The position numbers were made by a program, and so were the translations under genes. Of a stretch of 64,000 nt of DNA, positions 11,047 through 22,087 are shown one piece after another. The first letter of the stretch is position 1; each line of letters opens with the position of its first letter. Below the pieces are notes generated by a model. The model did no database searches. It was not told where the DNA came from and saw nothing but the letters and a program-made list of their open reading frames with translations. Source of the stretch: Hanleya hanleyi (taxonomy: Eukaryota; Mollusca; Polyplacophora; Lepidopleurida; Hanleyidae); contig JAVTVY010008156.1 in the NCBI GenBank assembly GCA_036873755.1, forward strand, positions 372,001-436,000, written 5' to 3'.

Positions 11047-13266
11047 GATCACAACTGCATGGAACAATGGAAATAGTGTGGACAAGGGATAGGTAGCTTG
11101 GCTCTATCATTATTGAGTATGGGGCATTTTAATAGACAATGATGCACATTTACGGTCTCTCATTTTCAAGACTCTCCCTCTCTATCACTCACCTAACATG
11201 TCCCCCAAGAGAGCTAAATTGATCACACTCCTGGAAATTAAAGTGCACTGAAGATTAATACTGAGAAGAGTTAATCAATCTAACAATACAAAATGTAAGA
11301 GAGTGATCAACTCTCTCCTGAAGCAACGTGACGTAGCCGGAAAGGTCATCCTGTTAGGTAAGCGTGCTCTGGGTGTTAGTCAAGATTCAATAATTGCTGT
11401 CCAAAATCCCATTTTGTCAAATTTTACCTGTCCACTTTCTATTTTCTCCTATCTCTCCCATGTTAAATTTTCCAATTTTTGCCTGTCCAAATGTGGAATA
11501 TGCCTGTCCAGGTGGACATGTCTCTGGTTAACACCATGGTGATCAACAGCTTTAGCAAATTTTAAAAACACACGAGACTGCGTGTATTCCACCTACATAT
11601 AGAACACCTAAAACTGCTATTGAGGAAGAAAGCTTAGCACATGTCGGTTTTACATTTAGAAGCATCATGCACATGATGAAGGATTTTGCCGGTAGATCGA
11701 ATATGAGAATATAGAATTGAGTATCATAATCCACGCATAATTTATTTGTTTATCGCCTTTGATTGTTATTGTTTTTATCTATCCGATTATTATGTTGGGA
11801 GTGCAATAGCACTATTTTGATTTGGGTACACGACATGTGCTGCAAAATATATGAGGTCAGTCCCGAAAACAGGTCAGTCACCAGCATTTTGTAAACATTG
11901 CATTCGGTCAACTTTGTATGGTGTACGTGCAGTACAAAATACATGTACACAAACGTATTTACTCAATAAATTAGCTTCTCTGCAAAAAGACATTCATTGT
12001 ATATCGTGATCGTGAAAGTGAAAGTGCGGGAGAATACATAAATTACATAAAAATAAAATGTTACAAACCTGTCTACAGACTGAAGTCTCTCTGCCCGCGA
12101 TTCCATCATCGATAAAATACAATAACAGATTCTAGACGGAAAGGTTACACAAAGTTAAATGTTTCACAGATACTATCAACGTGACAAGCATGAGAAAACT
12201 GAAGAGAACACATCAATACCAACACTACTAGTTCACCCTTCTCCACTGCAAAAGCCATGCTTCTTCTCACGTGCCGGAAGAGCCTGTCTGTCACCTCTGC
12301 AACAACGTGGCGTAACCGGAAACGTCGTCCTGGTAGGTTAGCGTGCATGCTATACTCTCTGATATGATTGGATTGGGGTTTCGGTTCACTCATGAACTCC
12401 AGCTGTGATAGTATAACCAGGTTGGCTCACTGGTTATCACATCAATAAGGAAGTCATAGTCCGGGTTAAGTATAAACCCAACCTAGATTTATTTACCCTA
12501 CTCTATTTAACTATTACTTGACATAATATTAATTCCAATATATACATAATTATACAGCACTTCCAGTTATTACAGAAACTATATGTTAGTACATATAGCA
12601 ATCTACATGTACAAGTGTTACCTATATAACTTACACCTACTAACTGCCTTGACGCTGCGAAGTCGCATGCCAAGATGAATTCTAAAAGTGAACTAACTTG
12701 TTTTTTTCTTTATCGAAATTGATTAATTGTAGTTTAAGGGCCGCTTTCCATACGGATTTCGCGGCCCATCAACTCAATGTTTTATTTAACTTTCACGATA
12801 CATTTCTTCGTTAATTTAGGATCTTTTTCAGCGCTAGATATTAAAATAAATAATTAAATAATAAATAACAATGAGGGAAATATAAATACAAGTAAAGAAG
12901 AGTCGCTATGTACAAGTTGGTTAGTCTGTTATTGGTTAGGTTATGCTGATAAATATGTGTTGTAATCGCGTGGATGATTCCTTTGTCTTGGTACCCCTTC
13001 GTACACACAAAGCCGTCCAGAAAAACTGGGAGAACCAGGGCGTCTACAGGATTTTTCGAGGTGACTTCCCTAACGACGCCCTTTGGAACAGGGTAGGTTC
13101 TTCCAGAAATCTGTGCCTGTAACAATTGCTTGGAGTGTGTATTGGGGTACAGGACGGCAGGTCTACATCCTATATTGCGTAAAAGTCAAAGGATCATATT
13201 CTGTGTTGAGGCGTCAGTTCGGTGACATCTATGGGGTAGCGTGTCTCACGTGGTATAGGGTCGAGT
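11047..13266. other. non-coding with two related short segments
   Basis: Two segments about 1 kb apart are similar: one around CAACGTGACGTAGCCGGAAA (about 11324-11343) and one around CAACGTGGCGTAACCGGAAA (about 12302-12321). Each is followed by a GGTAAGCGTG or GGTTAGCGTG stretch that resembles a splice donor. Whether they are exons or a dispersed repeat cannot be told from sequence alone. No domain is recognised. Confidence 0.35.
12960..13125 (-). other. possible exon, unknown product
   Basis: An open minus-strand stretch ending in poor-complexity sequence follows an AG acceptor-like site (TTGTTACAG, just upstream). Its composition looks more protein-like than its neighbours, but no family is recognised. 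It lies next to the 145-bp duplicated segment, which also has an open minus frame. It could be a fragment of a transposon ORF or chance. Confidence 0.15.
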
Positions 13267-13412
13267 ATTCTGAGTCTCGACGTTCTTGTTGTGCGGCGTT
13301 GTCGCTCAAGGCGCTGTTGATATTCTTGTAAGCGCCATCCGTTTTCTGTTTCATGTCTTGTCCAGCCCGTCTATGATCTTCGGTACAGTGCCTGTATCAT
13401 ATGAAATAGACG
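13267..13412. repeat. 145-bp flanking direct repeat, left copy
   Basis: It begins ATTCTGAGTCTCGACGTTC and ends with CATATGAAATA. It is almost identical to 14384-14536, with a C/T change and a 2-base indel near GGTACAGTGCC. The two copies bracket the GGAAAC-rich satellite. Confidence 0.9.
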
Positions 13413-14383
13413 GTTTCACTGGGTGAAATGTGCCAGTTTCCGAATTCGGAAACAGGGCGGAAACTGGATGGAAACAACCGGATTCCATCCAGTTTCCGCT
13501 CAGTTTCCGCATAGTTTCCAAATTGTAAACTGGACAGATACAAGATGGAAACTGCACGGAAACCATGGAGCACCCCAAGCGGAAACTGAACGGAACCCAG
13601 GATTCCGGAGGTGCGGAATAGTGAACGTGTTACACTTTCCAAGCTGTTTCCGCCAAGATTCCGCAGCGGAAATTATGCGGAATCTGGGCAGGAAACAGGA
13701 TTGAAACCGGCTGGAAACTGTAACACTCTGCTGGTTTCCACACTGGAAACAGCGCGGAAACGGGCTGGAAATATGAAATATCCAAATAGAGCTGTGCGGA
13801 AAATAAGCGGAAACAGGTTGGAAACAGACCGTGCTTAAAAGGTTTCCAACCAGTTTCCGCCTAGTTTCCGACTAAGTTTCCAAATTGTAAACTGGACAGA
13901 AACAAGACAGAAACTGGGCCGAAACCATGGAGCAAGCTAAGCGGAAACTGAGCGGAACCCAGGATTCCGGAGGTGCGGAATAGTGGACGTGTTACAGTTC
14001 CCAAGCTGTTTCCGCCAAGCTTCCGCAGCGGAAATTATGTGGAAAGTGGGCCGGAAACAGGATTGAAACTGGTTGAAAACTGTAACACTCTCTTGGTTTC
14101 CGCAATAGAAACAGAGCGGAAACAGGCTGGAAACATGAAATACCTAAATAGAGCGGTGCGGAAAATGAGCGGAAACCGGTTGGAAACACACCGTGCTTAA
14201 AAGGTTTCCAACCAGTTTCCGCCTTGTTTCTGACCAAGTTTCCAAATTGTAAACTGGTCAGAAACAAGATGGAAACCTTACGTAAACTGATGTGCCAGTG
14301 CGGAAACGGAGCGGAATCCAGGGTGCGCAATATGAACTTGTTACAGTTTCCAGTCAGTTTCCGCCAAGATTCCGCAGGAAACC
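13413..14383. repeat. about 360-bp satellite dense in GGAAAC/GTTTCC
   Basis: The phrase CGGAACCCAGGATTCCGGAG starts at 13591 and again at 13953, a period of 362 bp. A third, shorter unit carries CGGAATCCAGG at about 14312. GGAAAC and its complement GTTTCC occur dozens of times at irregular spacing, often as GCGGAAACTG. Within each unit a GTTTCC-rich half precedes a GGAAAC-rich half, so each unit can fold on itself. Overlapping open frames exist on both strands because the words avoid stops; I do not regard them as genes. Confidence 0.85.
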
Positions 14384-14536
14384 ATTCTGAGTCTCGACGT
14401 TCTTGTTGTGCGGCGTTGTCGCTCAAGGCGCTGTTGATATTCTTGTAAGCGTCATCCGTTTTCTGTTTCATGTCTTGTCCAGCCCGTCTATGATCTTCGG
14501 TGTGCAGTGCCTGTATCATATGAAATATAGAAGGTT
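14384..14536. repeat. 145-bp flanking direct repeat, right copy
   Basis: Second copy of the segment at 13267-13412. On the minus strand it has an uninterrupted frame of about 45 codons which the indel breaks in the left copy. This could be a remnant of a coding sequence, but no family is recognised. Confidence 0.85.
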
Positions 14537-14779
14537 TAATTTGTAGTCATTCGTGCTTTCTATTGTTCTTCGATGCAGTACTTTGATATATCTTCCTCCC
14601 ACAACAGGCACCCCCGACCGTCAGTCACATAATATAAATAGCAATATATAATTAAGTGAATAAATAGATAAACAAATGAATAAATAACTAAACATTTCGA
14701 CAAGTTCAATACTAAGCGAATAGACAAATAAACAGCTCGGTATTATTTCCGTATGCATTATCGTTTGATGGCCATAAAG

Positions 14780-15115
14780 TATTTGTAGGACAATGAGATA
14801 GACGGCCCTTAGTATCAAGGTAACTCCGCAATCACCATTTCCTGTATTTTATGCCGAATACTGCTCGCCATATGCGTTTTGGCCGTGCTATTGTTGCCAT
14901 GCATTCAATTAGATTCGGCCATCGTTTGTTTTGTAGGCCTGTGGAACAGACGGCCCTCAGTATCAAGGTAACACCGTTGTTGCCATGCCTATTTTATTTC
15001 TAAAAGTGTCGGTGACATTTTGGCCGGATGTTATATATGGATAGTTTATTAAGGCCATAATATTTTGAATGGCTATGGTGCACACGGCCCTCAGTATCAA
15101 GGTAACTACGCTGCA
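14780..15115. repeat. diverged tandem repeat, about 136 bp, 3 copies
   Basis: ACGGCCCT(C/T)AGTATCAAGG followed by TAAC occurs at 14812, 14950 and 15084. The intervening sequences share GTTGCCATGC-like stretches but are otherwise strongly diverged. Confidence 0.7.
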
Positions 15116-15177
15116 ACCATACCCTTTGTTGAAGTCGAAAGAATGATTTGGCCTCTATCACATCGTGTCATCGTGTA

Positions 15178-15537
15178 CTAGTAGTTGATTATGAAAAATA
15201 AAATTTGTTGAGTGCGCATGCACGGGGGTAGTGTTATATACAGGAATAATAGCCAGCAGTTTTGATAAAAGTTATTAAATACCTGTTTTCCAATGGGGAG
15301 CTTAGGGTTTAATATCGCTGGTAATGTTAAGGGAGTGTTGATTTTTTTTAAATCCTTTCTAAGTGCCTCGCGTTGTGGGTAGTGTTTCGGGCATTCAAGT
15401 AGGACATGTTCTATTGTTTCTTCCACATTACTGCATGCGGTACAGAGTGGTACCTGTCTACATAAATGCGTTAAGACGCAAGGGTTGTACACAGGCTGAG
15501 GCCAATAGTGTACAAAAGACATTATATGACCACTCAC
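15178..15537 (-). pseudogene. LINE ORF2 C-terminal fragment
   Basis: The minus-strand frame contains LCTACSNVEETIEHVLLECP followed by a charged helix (REALRKDLKKI). The C-x2-C-x8-H-x4-C spacing matches the zinc-binding C-terminal region of non-LTR retrotransposon polyproteins of the Jockey/I/RTE-like groups (established knowledge). Reverse transcriptase and endonuclease parts are absent, so this is a 5'-truncated 3' end, as left by incomplete target-primed reverse transcription. It abuts a (CACT)n tract at its 5' side. The exact clade cannot be set from so short a piece. Confidence 0.7.
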
Positions 15538-15990
15538 TCACTCACTCCCTCTCAATCACACTCACTCACTCAATCACCATCATTAGTGCGCCAATAAGTC
15601 AAGACGGGCCTTGGGTACGCCTCACTCACTCACTCACTCATTCATTCACTCACTCACTCACTCACTCACTCACTCATACATGTTTGTACCTAGGAGCGGA
15701 GGTAACTCTACCATGGTAGATCAACCCGCATCCCCAGTATGCATGAGATCACACGTTCGGTATACACTCCGGCGTTCACGAGTCGCCCCAGCGTATTAGA
15801 GTAACCATGTCTAAGACATACTGGGGATGTGGGTTGACCTACCATGGTAGAGTTACCTCCCCCTCCTGGGTACAGACGTTTATCCGTTAGTGAGTGAGCG
15901 GGTGAGGCGTGCCCAACGCCCGTCTTAACGCAATAACGCACTAACGATGGAGATTGAGTGAGTGAATATGAGTGAGGGGGAGTGATTGAC
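15533..15990. repeat. large palindrome bordered by CACT microsatellites
   Basis: Inner arms 15686-15741 (GTACCTAGGAGCGGAGGTAA...) and 15817-15873 are inverted copies with few differences around a 75-bp loop. Both contain TCTACCATGGTAGA or a near copy, itself a palindrome. Symmetry extends outward: ATTAGTGCGCCAATAAGTCA on the left pairs with the GCAATAACGCACTAACG region on the right, and (CACT)n on the left with (AGTG)n on the right. A further partial copy (TCGTTAGTGCGTTAAGACGG) lies at about 16122. The long minus frame across it (15708-16097) follows from the repeats. Confidence 0.8.
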
Positions 15991-16019
15991 TGAGTGAGTG
16001 ACTGAGGAGTTGCGAGTGA

Positions 16020-16220
16020 ACAAGCGAGGCTTGGCCAACGCCCATGAGGCGTGCCCAACGTCAGTGTTAAAGCATGGACACACTCACACACTTTCACTCA
16101 CACATTCACTCACTCACTCACTCGTTAGTGCGTTAAGACGGGCATTGGGCACACCGTATGGGCGTTGAGCACGCCTCGGTAACTCGTTCACTCATTCACT
16201 CACTCACTTACTCCTTCTCC
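16020..16220. repeat. third copy of the CACT-associated repeat
   Basis: (CACT)n at about 16080-16125 is followed by CGTTAGTGCGTTAAGACGGG and GCGTTGAGCACGCCTCGG, homologous to the outer arms of the neighbouring palindrome, and then by another CACT tract. Confidence 0.65.
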
Positions 16221-16419
16221 TCCTCACATACACAGGTAACAGGTAGCTTTACCACTTCCAAGTGATCTATAAATACAACAGGTTTTTATTTGTACCCGCT
16301 ACCACACCATGTACCTGTCGGGTAGGCTACGATCCTCTGGCAACCGATATTAGACCCTAATCATTTGGGAGAAAACATACACCCACACATGACTTGATCA
16401 GCCCGGAGGAGCGCTTCAC

Positions 16420-16950
16420 ATGGATACCCTCCCAAACCCAGTACGTCCAATATTGGCCCACCTCAACCCCAAAACTACAAACTACACACTAGTCCAGTCG
16501 GATGCCCCTTCACGAGTGCTTCAAATTGATATCTCACACGACCCATTCAGACTAATATTGGTCGACCTCAACCCCAAAATGTCGCTTCCAATGCCCTTTT
16601 CCAATAATTCCCGGTCAGTGCATGCGCGCCACAGCCCTGCTTCAACTACACTTCCGCCCTGTCGGATGCTCCCTCCTGAGTGCTTCGAAATAACACCTCA
16701 CACGACCCAGTACGCCTAATATGGGTTCGCCACGACCCGAAAATGTCTATTCGGATGCACTTTTCCCGCCATTTCCGGTCTGTGCATGCGCACCTTTTCC
16801 CTACTTTCACTCTATACCCATCCAGTCGGATGGTCTCCAAGAGTATTGTAAACTGATATTTCACACAACCCAATCGGACCAATACTGGTCCACCAGGATT
16901 CCAAAATGTCCACCCCAACGCTATTTACCTGGTGCGCATGCGCACAATAA
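16420..16950. repeat. diverged tandem repeat, GC-richer
   Basis: The phrase (G/C)AATATTGG(T/C)CNACCTCAACCCC AAAAT recurs in degraded form at about 16450, 16554, 16708 and 16880, with CAGTCGGATG and GTGCATGCGC boxes between. Period is roughly 105-170 bp. It ends in GGTGCGCATGCGCAC (about 16930-16944). Open frames on both strands (16420-16719 and 16646-16918) follow from low stop density and are not supported as genes. Confidence 0.6.
16931..16944. promoter_or_regulatory. palindromic NRF1-like site
   Basis: GTGCGCATGCGCAC is a perfect match to the palindromic NRF1 consensus (TGCGCATGCGCA). It sits at the end of a repeat with several related GCATGCGC boxes, so it may be repeat-derived. No transcription unit is recognised nearby. 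Confidence 0.4.
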
Positions 16951-17049
16951 CTATTCATCGAAATTCAACCCCTGGCCTCGAGACCCCTCCCATCGTGTTC
17001 TATATCGCGAGCCAAAGAAAACAAGGGGCCACGCCACATAGTAACATCC

Positions 17050-18300
17050 ACACAAAAAAATGACCACCCTTATCCCATACATGCATTCCCCTGAGATTAA
17101 CTGTCATCAGCTTTCGTTATGAAGAATCGTTTCGCCTGGCAAATTCATATCTTTCCACCGGGACATCGAGCAGTTGATCAAGACATTGTTAGGTTCATTT
17201 CACTTGAATTACAGCTTCCATCTCGCTCTAATAATTAATTGTCTAGCCATTTTCAGTCCATACAGCGAAGCAATGTAAGTCGAAGAATGTCAATCACGTG
17301 AATCGCTGTTCATTTCTGTAGTCTTCAGAACCCCTCGGCTTTGTGCAGTAAATCTCAAAATCTAAATTCCTTCCAGCCGCTAAGAAATTACCTTTGAAGA
17401 TTCTCTTGCCGCACAAACAATGCTTTCGGTCTTAAATGTCCACCACTCGGCCGATTCCGTAAGAGCATGCGCATTCCAGCAATGTGTACTTCAACCAATC
17501 AGAGCTACAGAAAGCTTGTTGTTTAGTATCCTAGTTCAGGGGCAGACCTCTTCAAGGTGATGCACGGTACATATAAATAACATGTATATATAAATGCCGA
17601 ATGAAATACCAAGACGTGCCTGCACCCACATGTATAGCTTATTAGATACCCTTGTGCAACCAATGTGCCATTGCATACCCATATATAGATGTGTTATTGC
17701 CTAGATGAAAAGGTTTATATTCATTAAAAGTTTCATCCACACGGCATTAACGTATTTGTTGCAACTCGCGTGACCCAATAGAACTTAATGTTGTAATTAA
17801 CCAAGTATTGTTTAATTCTTGAGTATTCAATCCATGGCGTCCTTTTCCCCGATGTTGTCGCTGACTACAATCTATATTCGCGTGTACAATGTACACTTTT
17901 ATTATTCCAACTACTCATTGGGGTAGGATTCGCAGCCTTCTCCAAAGAATCGGAGACCATATTTGGTCCAATCAGTGACCATATTTGGTTAAATAAGAGA
18001 CCATACTCGGTCACATGTCAATTTGGCCTATAGACAAATGAGTTTACAATATCTATTCTTCCCATTCACTGTATCATTGTATAATACTTTCATGGTATTG
18101 CAGTATCAAATTAGACACTGTGGACATTTCCAGAATAATAGAGCTACGTTTTATGTGATTATAATCATAGAATTCTCTCGAAGCTGTCCTGACCGATTTA
18201 TCATATTTGCAAATGGCCGAATTACGAATAGACCCATATTATGATGGTAATTGGGTCACAACGCCACCTACACATCTACACAGCGCCATCTGCACATCTA
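17050..18300. other. non-coding
   Basis: No gene is recognised. Three close copies of GACCATATTTGGT-like sequence lie at about 17947-18010. The rest is ordinary AT-rich sequence. Confidence 0.4.
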
Positions 18301-18309
18301 TACGCTTGT

Positions 18310-18524
18310 ATGTATACTGTTGTGGGTTAATCATTATCGAGCTTTCTAGAAGCTGTTGTGATGGTATCTGGGTTTAATCTATACGGCATTGCTGTACCGG
18401 TGGAAGTTTCTTGATTTGATAGAATAATCTCGAATGCCCGATAGAGTATAAATAGCCAGACGTTCAGTGATCGGAGGAGATTCAAACGGCTTCTATGTGA
18501 GTGCATTAGATTGTGCTACTGGAC
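18310..18524 (+). mobile_element. probable 5' LTR, left part with TATA box
   Basis: This stretch precedes a nested insertion and, joined across it to 19801-20172, gives an LTR-like unit of roughly 600 bp upstream of the retrotransposon body. It contains GAGTATAAATAGCC at about 18444-18457, a good TATA box. The left LTR boundary is not determined; TGTTGTGGG at about 18318 is one candidate. I did not find a target-site duplication matching the 3' flank. Confidence 0.45.
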
Positions 18525-19800
18525 ATTACAGGGGTAAAAGCGTTCGGTGTCCGGTCTTTCACGTATATTATCGTTCTATTATCGTTTGAAACGCGTTTCA
18601 ATAGCGTTCTAAACGCGTTTTGTATTCGTTTCGTTTGCTTCTCAAAGAACGCGTTTATACCTCGCAAACGCGTTTGATCATCGGTATGTTCATTTATCTT
18701 TCGTTTCGTTTCGCTTAAAACGCGTTTCACGAACGCGTTTAGGAACGCGTTTTGAAACACGTTTCGAAACGCGTTTTGGAAACGCGTTTCAGAACGCGTT
18801 TTATTGTTGTTGGTGTTAAATAGGCATCACCGTCCACACCACGGTTGCTTCGTCGGGCGAGAATACTATTTGGTCTGTTTTTTTTTATTTGTGCAATGGC
18901 TCGGCGACTGAGTGTTGATTAAAACCCGCATGGAGTCAAGGTCAGGCGAAATGCTTTTTCGGTTCGGTATCACACGCCTGACTAATCATTTCGCTTGGTA
19001 CGGGAAGACAAATATTTCTTCGCTTGGTGAACGAAAAGATTTAAGCTTGCGTTTGAAACGCGTTTTGAAAACGCGGTTCGAAACGCGTTTTGGAAACGCG
19101 TTTCGTAACGCGTTTTATTGTTGTTGTTGTTAAATAAGCATTACCGTCCACACCACGGTTGCTTCGTCGGGCGAGAATATTATTTGGTCTGTTTTTTTTA
19201 TCTTTGTACAACAATTCGGCGACTGAGTGTTGGTCAAAAGCTGCATGGAGTCAATGTCAGGCGAAACGCTTTTTCGACTCAGTATAACATGCCTGACTAA
19301 TCATTTCGCTTGGTACGGGAAGACATATATTGTTTCGCTTGGTGAACGAAAAGATTTAATCTTAGCGCAATATATAAACGAAACGAATTACCGGACACAG
19401 AACGTGTTTACCCTTGTATATTAAAGGCTATGCTACATATATTTATAGCACAGGGATTATAATAGCGGCTGGGGAAAGCCCCGACACGTGGACTTCCTGG
19501 CCTGGTTTGCAAAATAAAAACACAAATTTGCACAAAGTCGAACGAAAAGAGAAACCCGTTCGAAACGCGTTTATAAAACGCATTCACAAACGCGTTTATA
19601 AACGCGTTTCGATCAGAGCAAACGCGTTTGACGAGGGAAACGCGTTTTGATAAAATAAAAATTAAGCGACATTGAAAGCGTTTCGTTTACTATAATCGTT
19701 TGATAAGCGTTTGAAACGCGTTTACATTTCGTTCCGTTCGCGTTTCGTTAGGTCAAACTAAACGAAAAAAAACGGACACCGAACACTTTTACCCCTGTAC
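18525..19800. mobile_element. TIR element filled with AAACGCGTTT words
   Basis: Terminal inverted repeats TACAGGGGTAAAAGCGTTCG (about 18525) and the reverse complement of TACAGGGGTAAAAGTGTTCG (ending at about 19800) continue as GTGTCCG. A third, diverged copy of the terminus lies inside at about 19391-19425. The interior carries dozens of ACGCGT-centred palindromes (GAAACGCGTTTC and relatives). It also has a 314-bp direct duplication, marked by TTATTGTTGTTG at 18801 and 19115 followed by CACACCACGGTTGCTTCG. No transposase is present. It interrupts the LTR of the Gypsy element, so it is younger than that insertion. Confidence 0.8.
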
Positions 19801-20172
19801 CTTTGCCTGAGATTACTGACTGCTGGATTGTATATTCCTGTTGGATTACTCTTGTGTGTTTGACCGCTGTGTTATCTACGTCATTGAACTGACGGAAACT
19901 GGACAACAGCTGAGCGGTATTGGACTATCGCAATACAGGAACGCGATTTCTGCACGTCTGCACGGACTGTATAGAGATTTGCACGTTACTACGGACTCTG
20001 AGAGATACACCGGTATAGCATTGAACAGTAAGACTTTATTTGATATTTATTTGCAGTATTGACCTAATTTAAGTTGTATATGATTTTAGTGTTGTAAATA
20101 AATATTTGATTGTTAATCATCGATTTCACAAAAAGTTTTCTGTTGCGTTTTTCTATTGTCGTTTAGACGTAA
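19801..20172 (+). mobile_element. probable 5' LTR, right part
   Basis: It ends in TTCTGTTGCG...GACGTAACA at 20138-20172. The same stretch, about 35 bp, is found at 24517-24552, where it abruptly follows the RNase H sequence. That fixes the LTR 3' edge at 20172. AATAAATATT at about 20097 is a plausible polyadenylation signal. The sequence after the edge, TTGGGGGCCTACCC, begins like a primer-binding site of the TGGGGGC (tRNA-Pro) type but matches only its first bases. Confidence 0.6.
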
Positions 20173-20339
20173 CAAGAATTGGGGGCCTACCCGCGAGCTT
20201 TGTTTACAGTCCAGCTTTGCAACATAGTTCTAAATTGATACATTGTCTGAATTTGTGAAGTCGAGGAGTAGTATATTATCAGCGTGTCTTTAGACCCAGC
20301 ACAGTTTGCTTCAAAGCCTAGTCAGGAGGACAACTTTGG

Positions 20340-21330
20340 GATGAAAGTGATTTTGATTTAACTGAGGAAACAGCTGATTATTTGGAAATAAAGAAATTAG
20401 AATTGCAAAATCAGCTGGAAATAAAGAAATTAGAATTAGAGAGAGAAAAGTTAGAATTAGAGGGAAGAGGGAAAGAAAGAGCATTGGAGCGAGAGAGCGA
20501 AAAAGAAAGGGAAGAAAGACAGTTTCAGTTAGAGATGAAACGTATGGAATTACAGTCGCAAACAATTCCTCCCGCAGATGCACCTGTACAATCACAATCA
20601 AAATTTGATGCAGCTCGTCAAATACGTCTCGTCCCACCATTTCAGGAAAAAGAAGTTGATAAATATTTTCTGTATTTTGAGAAAATTGCTGAAAATTTAA
20701 ACTGGCCAAAAGAAAATTGGAGTTTACTTCTTCAAAGCGTTTTGATCGGAAAGGCAAGGGACATTTACACTCAACTGACGGTAGACCAAGGATCAAATTA
20801 TGATATAGTGAAGGATTTAACCCTTAAAGGTTATGAATTAGTTCCTGGAGCCTATAGACAAAAGTTTCGTAGTTGTGAAAAAGAAAACTGTCAGACTCAT
20901 GCAGAATTTGTTCGTTCAAAAGAACAGTTATTTGATAGGTGGTGTGCTTCGGTTAAAATTGACAATAACTTTGAAAACCTTAGACAGCTTATGCTGGTAG
21001 AGGAATTTAAAAGGTGAATCCATGGTGATATTAGAACATTTCTTGATGAAAAGAATGCCAACACTTTAGACAAAGCAGCCCGATTTGCTGATGAGTACGC
21101 TCTGACACACAAATTATCATTTGTCAATGCTGTTAAGCCAAGTTCATTCCAGTCTAACATATCAGGTAACAAGTCCAGTTCTTTCTCAAGGCCTAAAACG
21201 TTTAACCCCAGTTACAAAGGTCAAAGGTCAAACACAAAGTCTCAGTCACCCACTCTTAACACTCAAACTAAGTCTCCCGTTTGCAGCTATTGTAAGAGGG
21301 ACGGCCATTTAATGGCTCATTGTTTTAAAT
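20340..21330 (+). pseudogene. gag: Gypsy gag (decayed)
   Basis: A charged coiled-coil N-terminus (repeated EIKKLEL and KLELEG, about codons 1-45 of the open part) is followed by a capsid-like domain (RLVPPFQEKEVDKYFLYFEK, then NWSLLLQSVLIGKA) typical of mollusc and vertebrate Gypsy gag, and by a CCHC zinc knuckle (CSYCKRDGHLMAHC, about 21284-21325). A frameshift near 20339 separates the expected start region (SLDPAQFASKPS) from the body, and a TGA at 21015-21017 interrupts the capsid C-terminus. No ATG opens the frame at 20382, which begins with TTG. The gene is not functional as it stands. Confidence 0.85.
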
Positions 21331-21559
21331 TGAAAAGAAGACAACAAGATCAAGCCTTTGAAAAGCCTATTGGTTTCCTCACTTCAAGATCTATGCCCAA
21401 GCAGGTTAGTGACGTTCATAATGTATATGACGTTAAGATGGCCAAGGACACTGTTTCTATTAGTTCTATCAAGGATAAGGTTGACAGTTTTTCAAATCCT
21501 GTTATGGAGATTTTTGAATCATTTATCCACAATGGCTTTGTGTCACTTTCAAGAGATTT

Positions 21560-22087
21560 TTCTAATGCTGCTCCTGTGAAGATTTTGCGAGACACAGGTG
21601 CATCCCAGTCTCAGATGTTTTGCCGTTTTCTGATTCTTAATCTGCTGGCAGTAATGTCCTGATTAAACGGATAGATTCTGTAAATTATACACCCGTTCCG
21701 ATCCATAACGTCCATCTGTCTTCCGACTTGATATCTGGACCTGTTACGGTGGGAATTAAATGTAGTTTACCATTTGAGGGTGTTCAATTACTTCTTGGCA
21801 ATTATCTTGCGGGAGATAAGGTCGGGGTTAACCCGATTGTAACTGACAAGCCTTGTTTGGATCAGATTCATGATCCAGTTGAACACGAAATTCAAAGTGT
21901 GTATCATGCTTATGCAGTTACTAGAGCCATGAGTAAATTGCCTGAGGAGTCTGAAAAGTCTCTTAAAGATGACGTCATCGATGACGTTTGTTTGGCCGAC
22001 ACCTTTGTGTGTGTAAATGATGAGGCTGATAAGCCACATTTGGATAGCAAATTGAAATGGTCAAATTTCAAAATCACAGCTGGTTAA
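21560..22087 (+). pseudogene. pro: Gypsy aspartic protease (decayed)
   Basis: The active-site motif LRDTGASQS lies at about 21584-21610, in the same frame as gag, so gag and protease were one reading frame. A frameshift just downstream (about 21620) moves the rest, including the flap-like VGIKCSLPFEGVQLLLGNYL, to another frame (open at 21728-22087). A second shift near 22065 separates it from the integrase N-terminus. Confidence 0.8.

Noticed and set aside
13413..14383. LTR retrotransposon with the 145-bp copies as LTRs
   Set aside because: The copies lack TG...CA ends, no primer-binding site or coding remnant lies between them, and the interior is a tandem satellite.
13992..14519. 175-codon minus frame
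   Set aside because: Most of it reads GGAAAC/GTTTCC words. Only the first 45 or so codons fall in the 145-bp segment, and the other copy of that segment breaks the frame.
15708..16097. 129-codon minus frame
   Set aside because: It spans the palindrome and CACT runs and mirrors a plus frame across the symmetry axis.
16420..17041. Proline-rich plus frames as exons
   Set aside because: They track a diverged tandem repeat that is open on both strands, with no splice or domain support.
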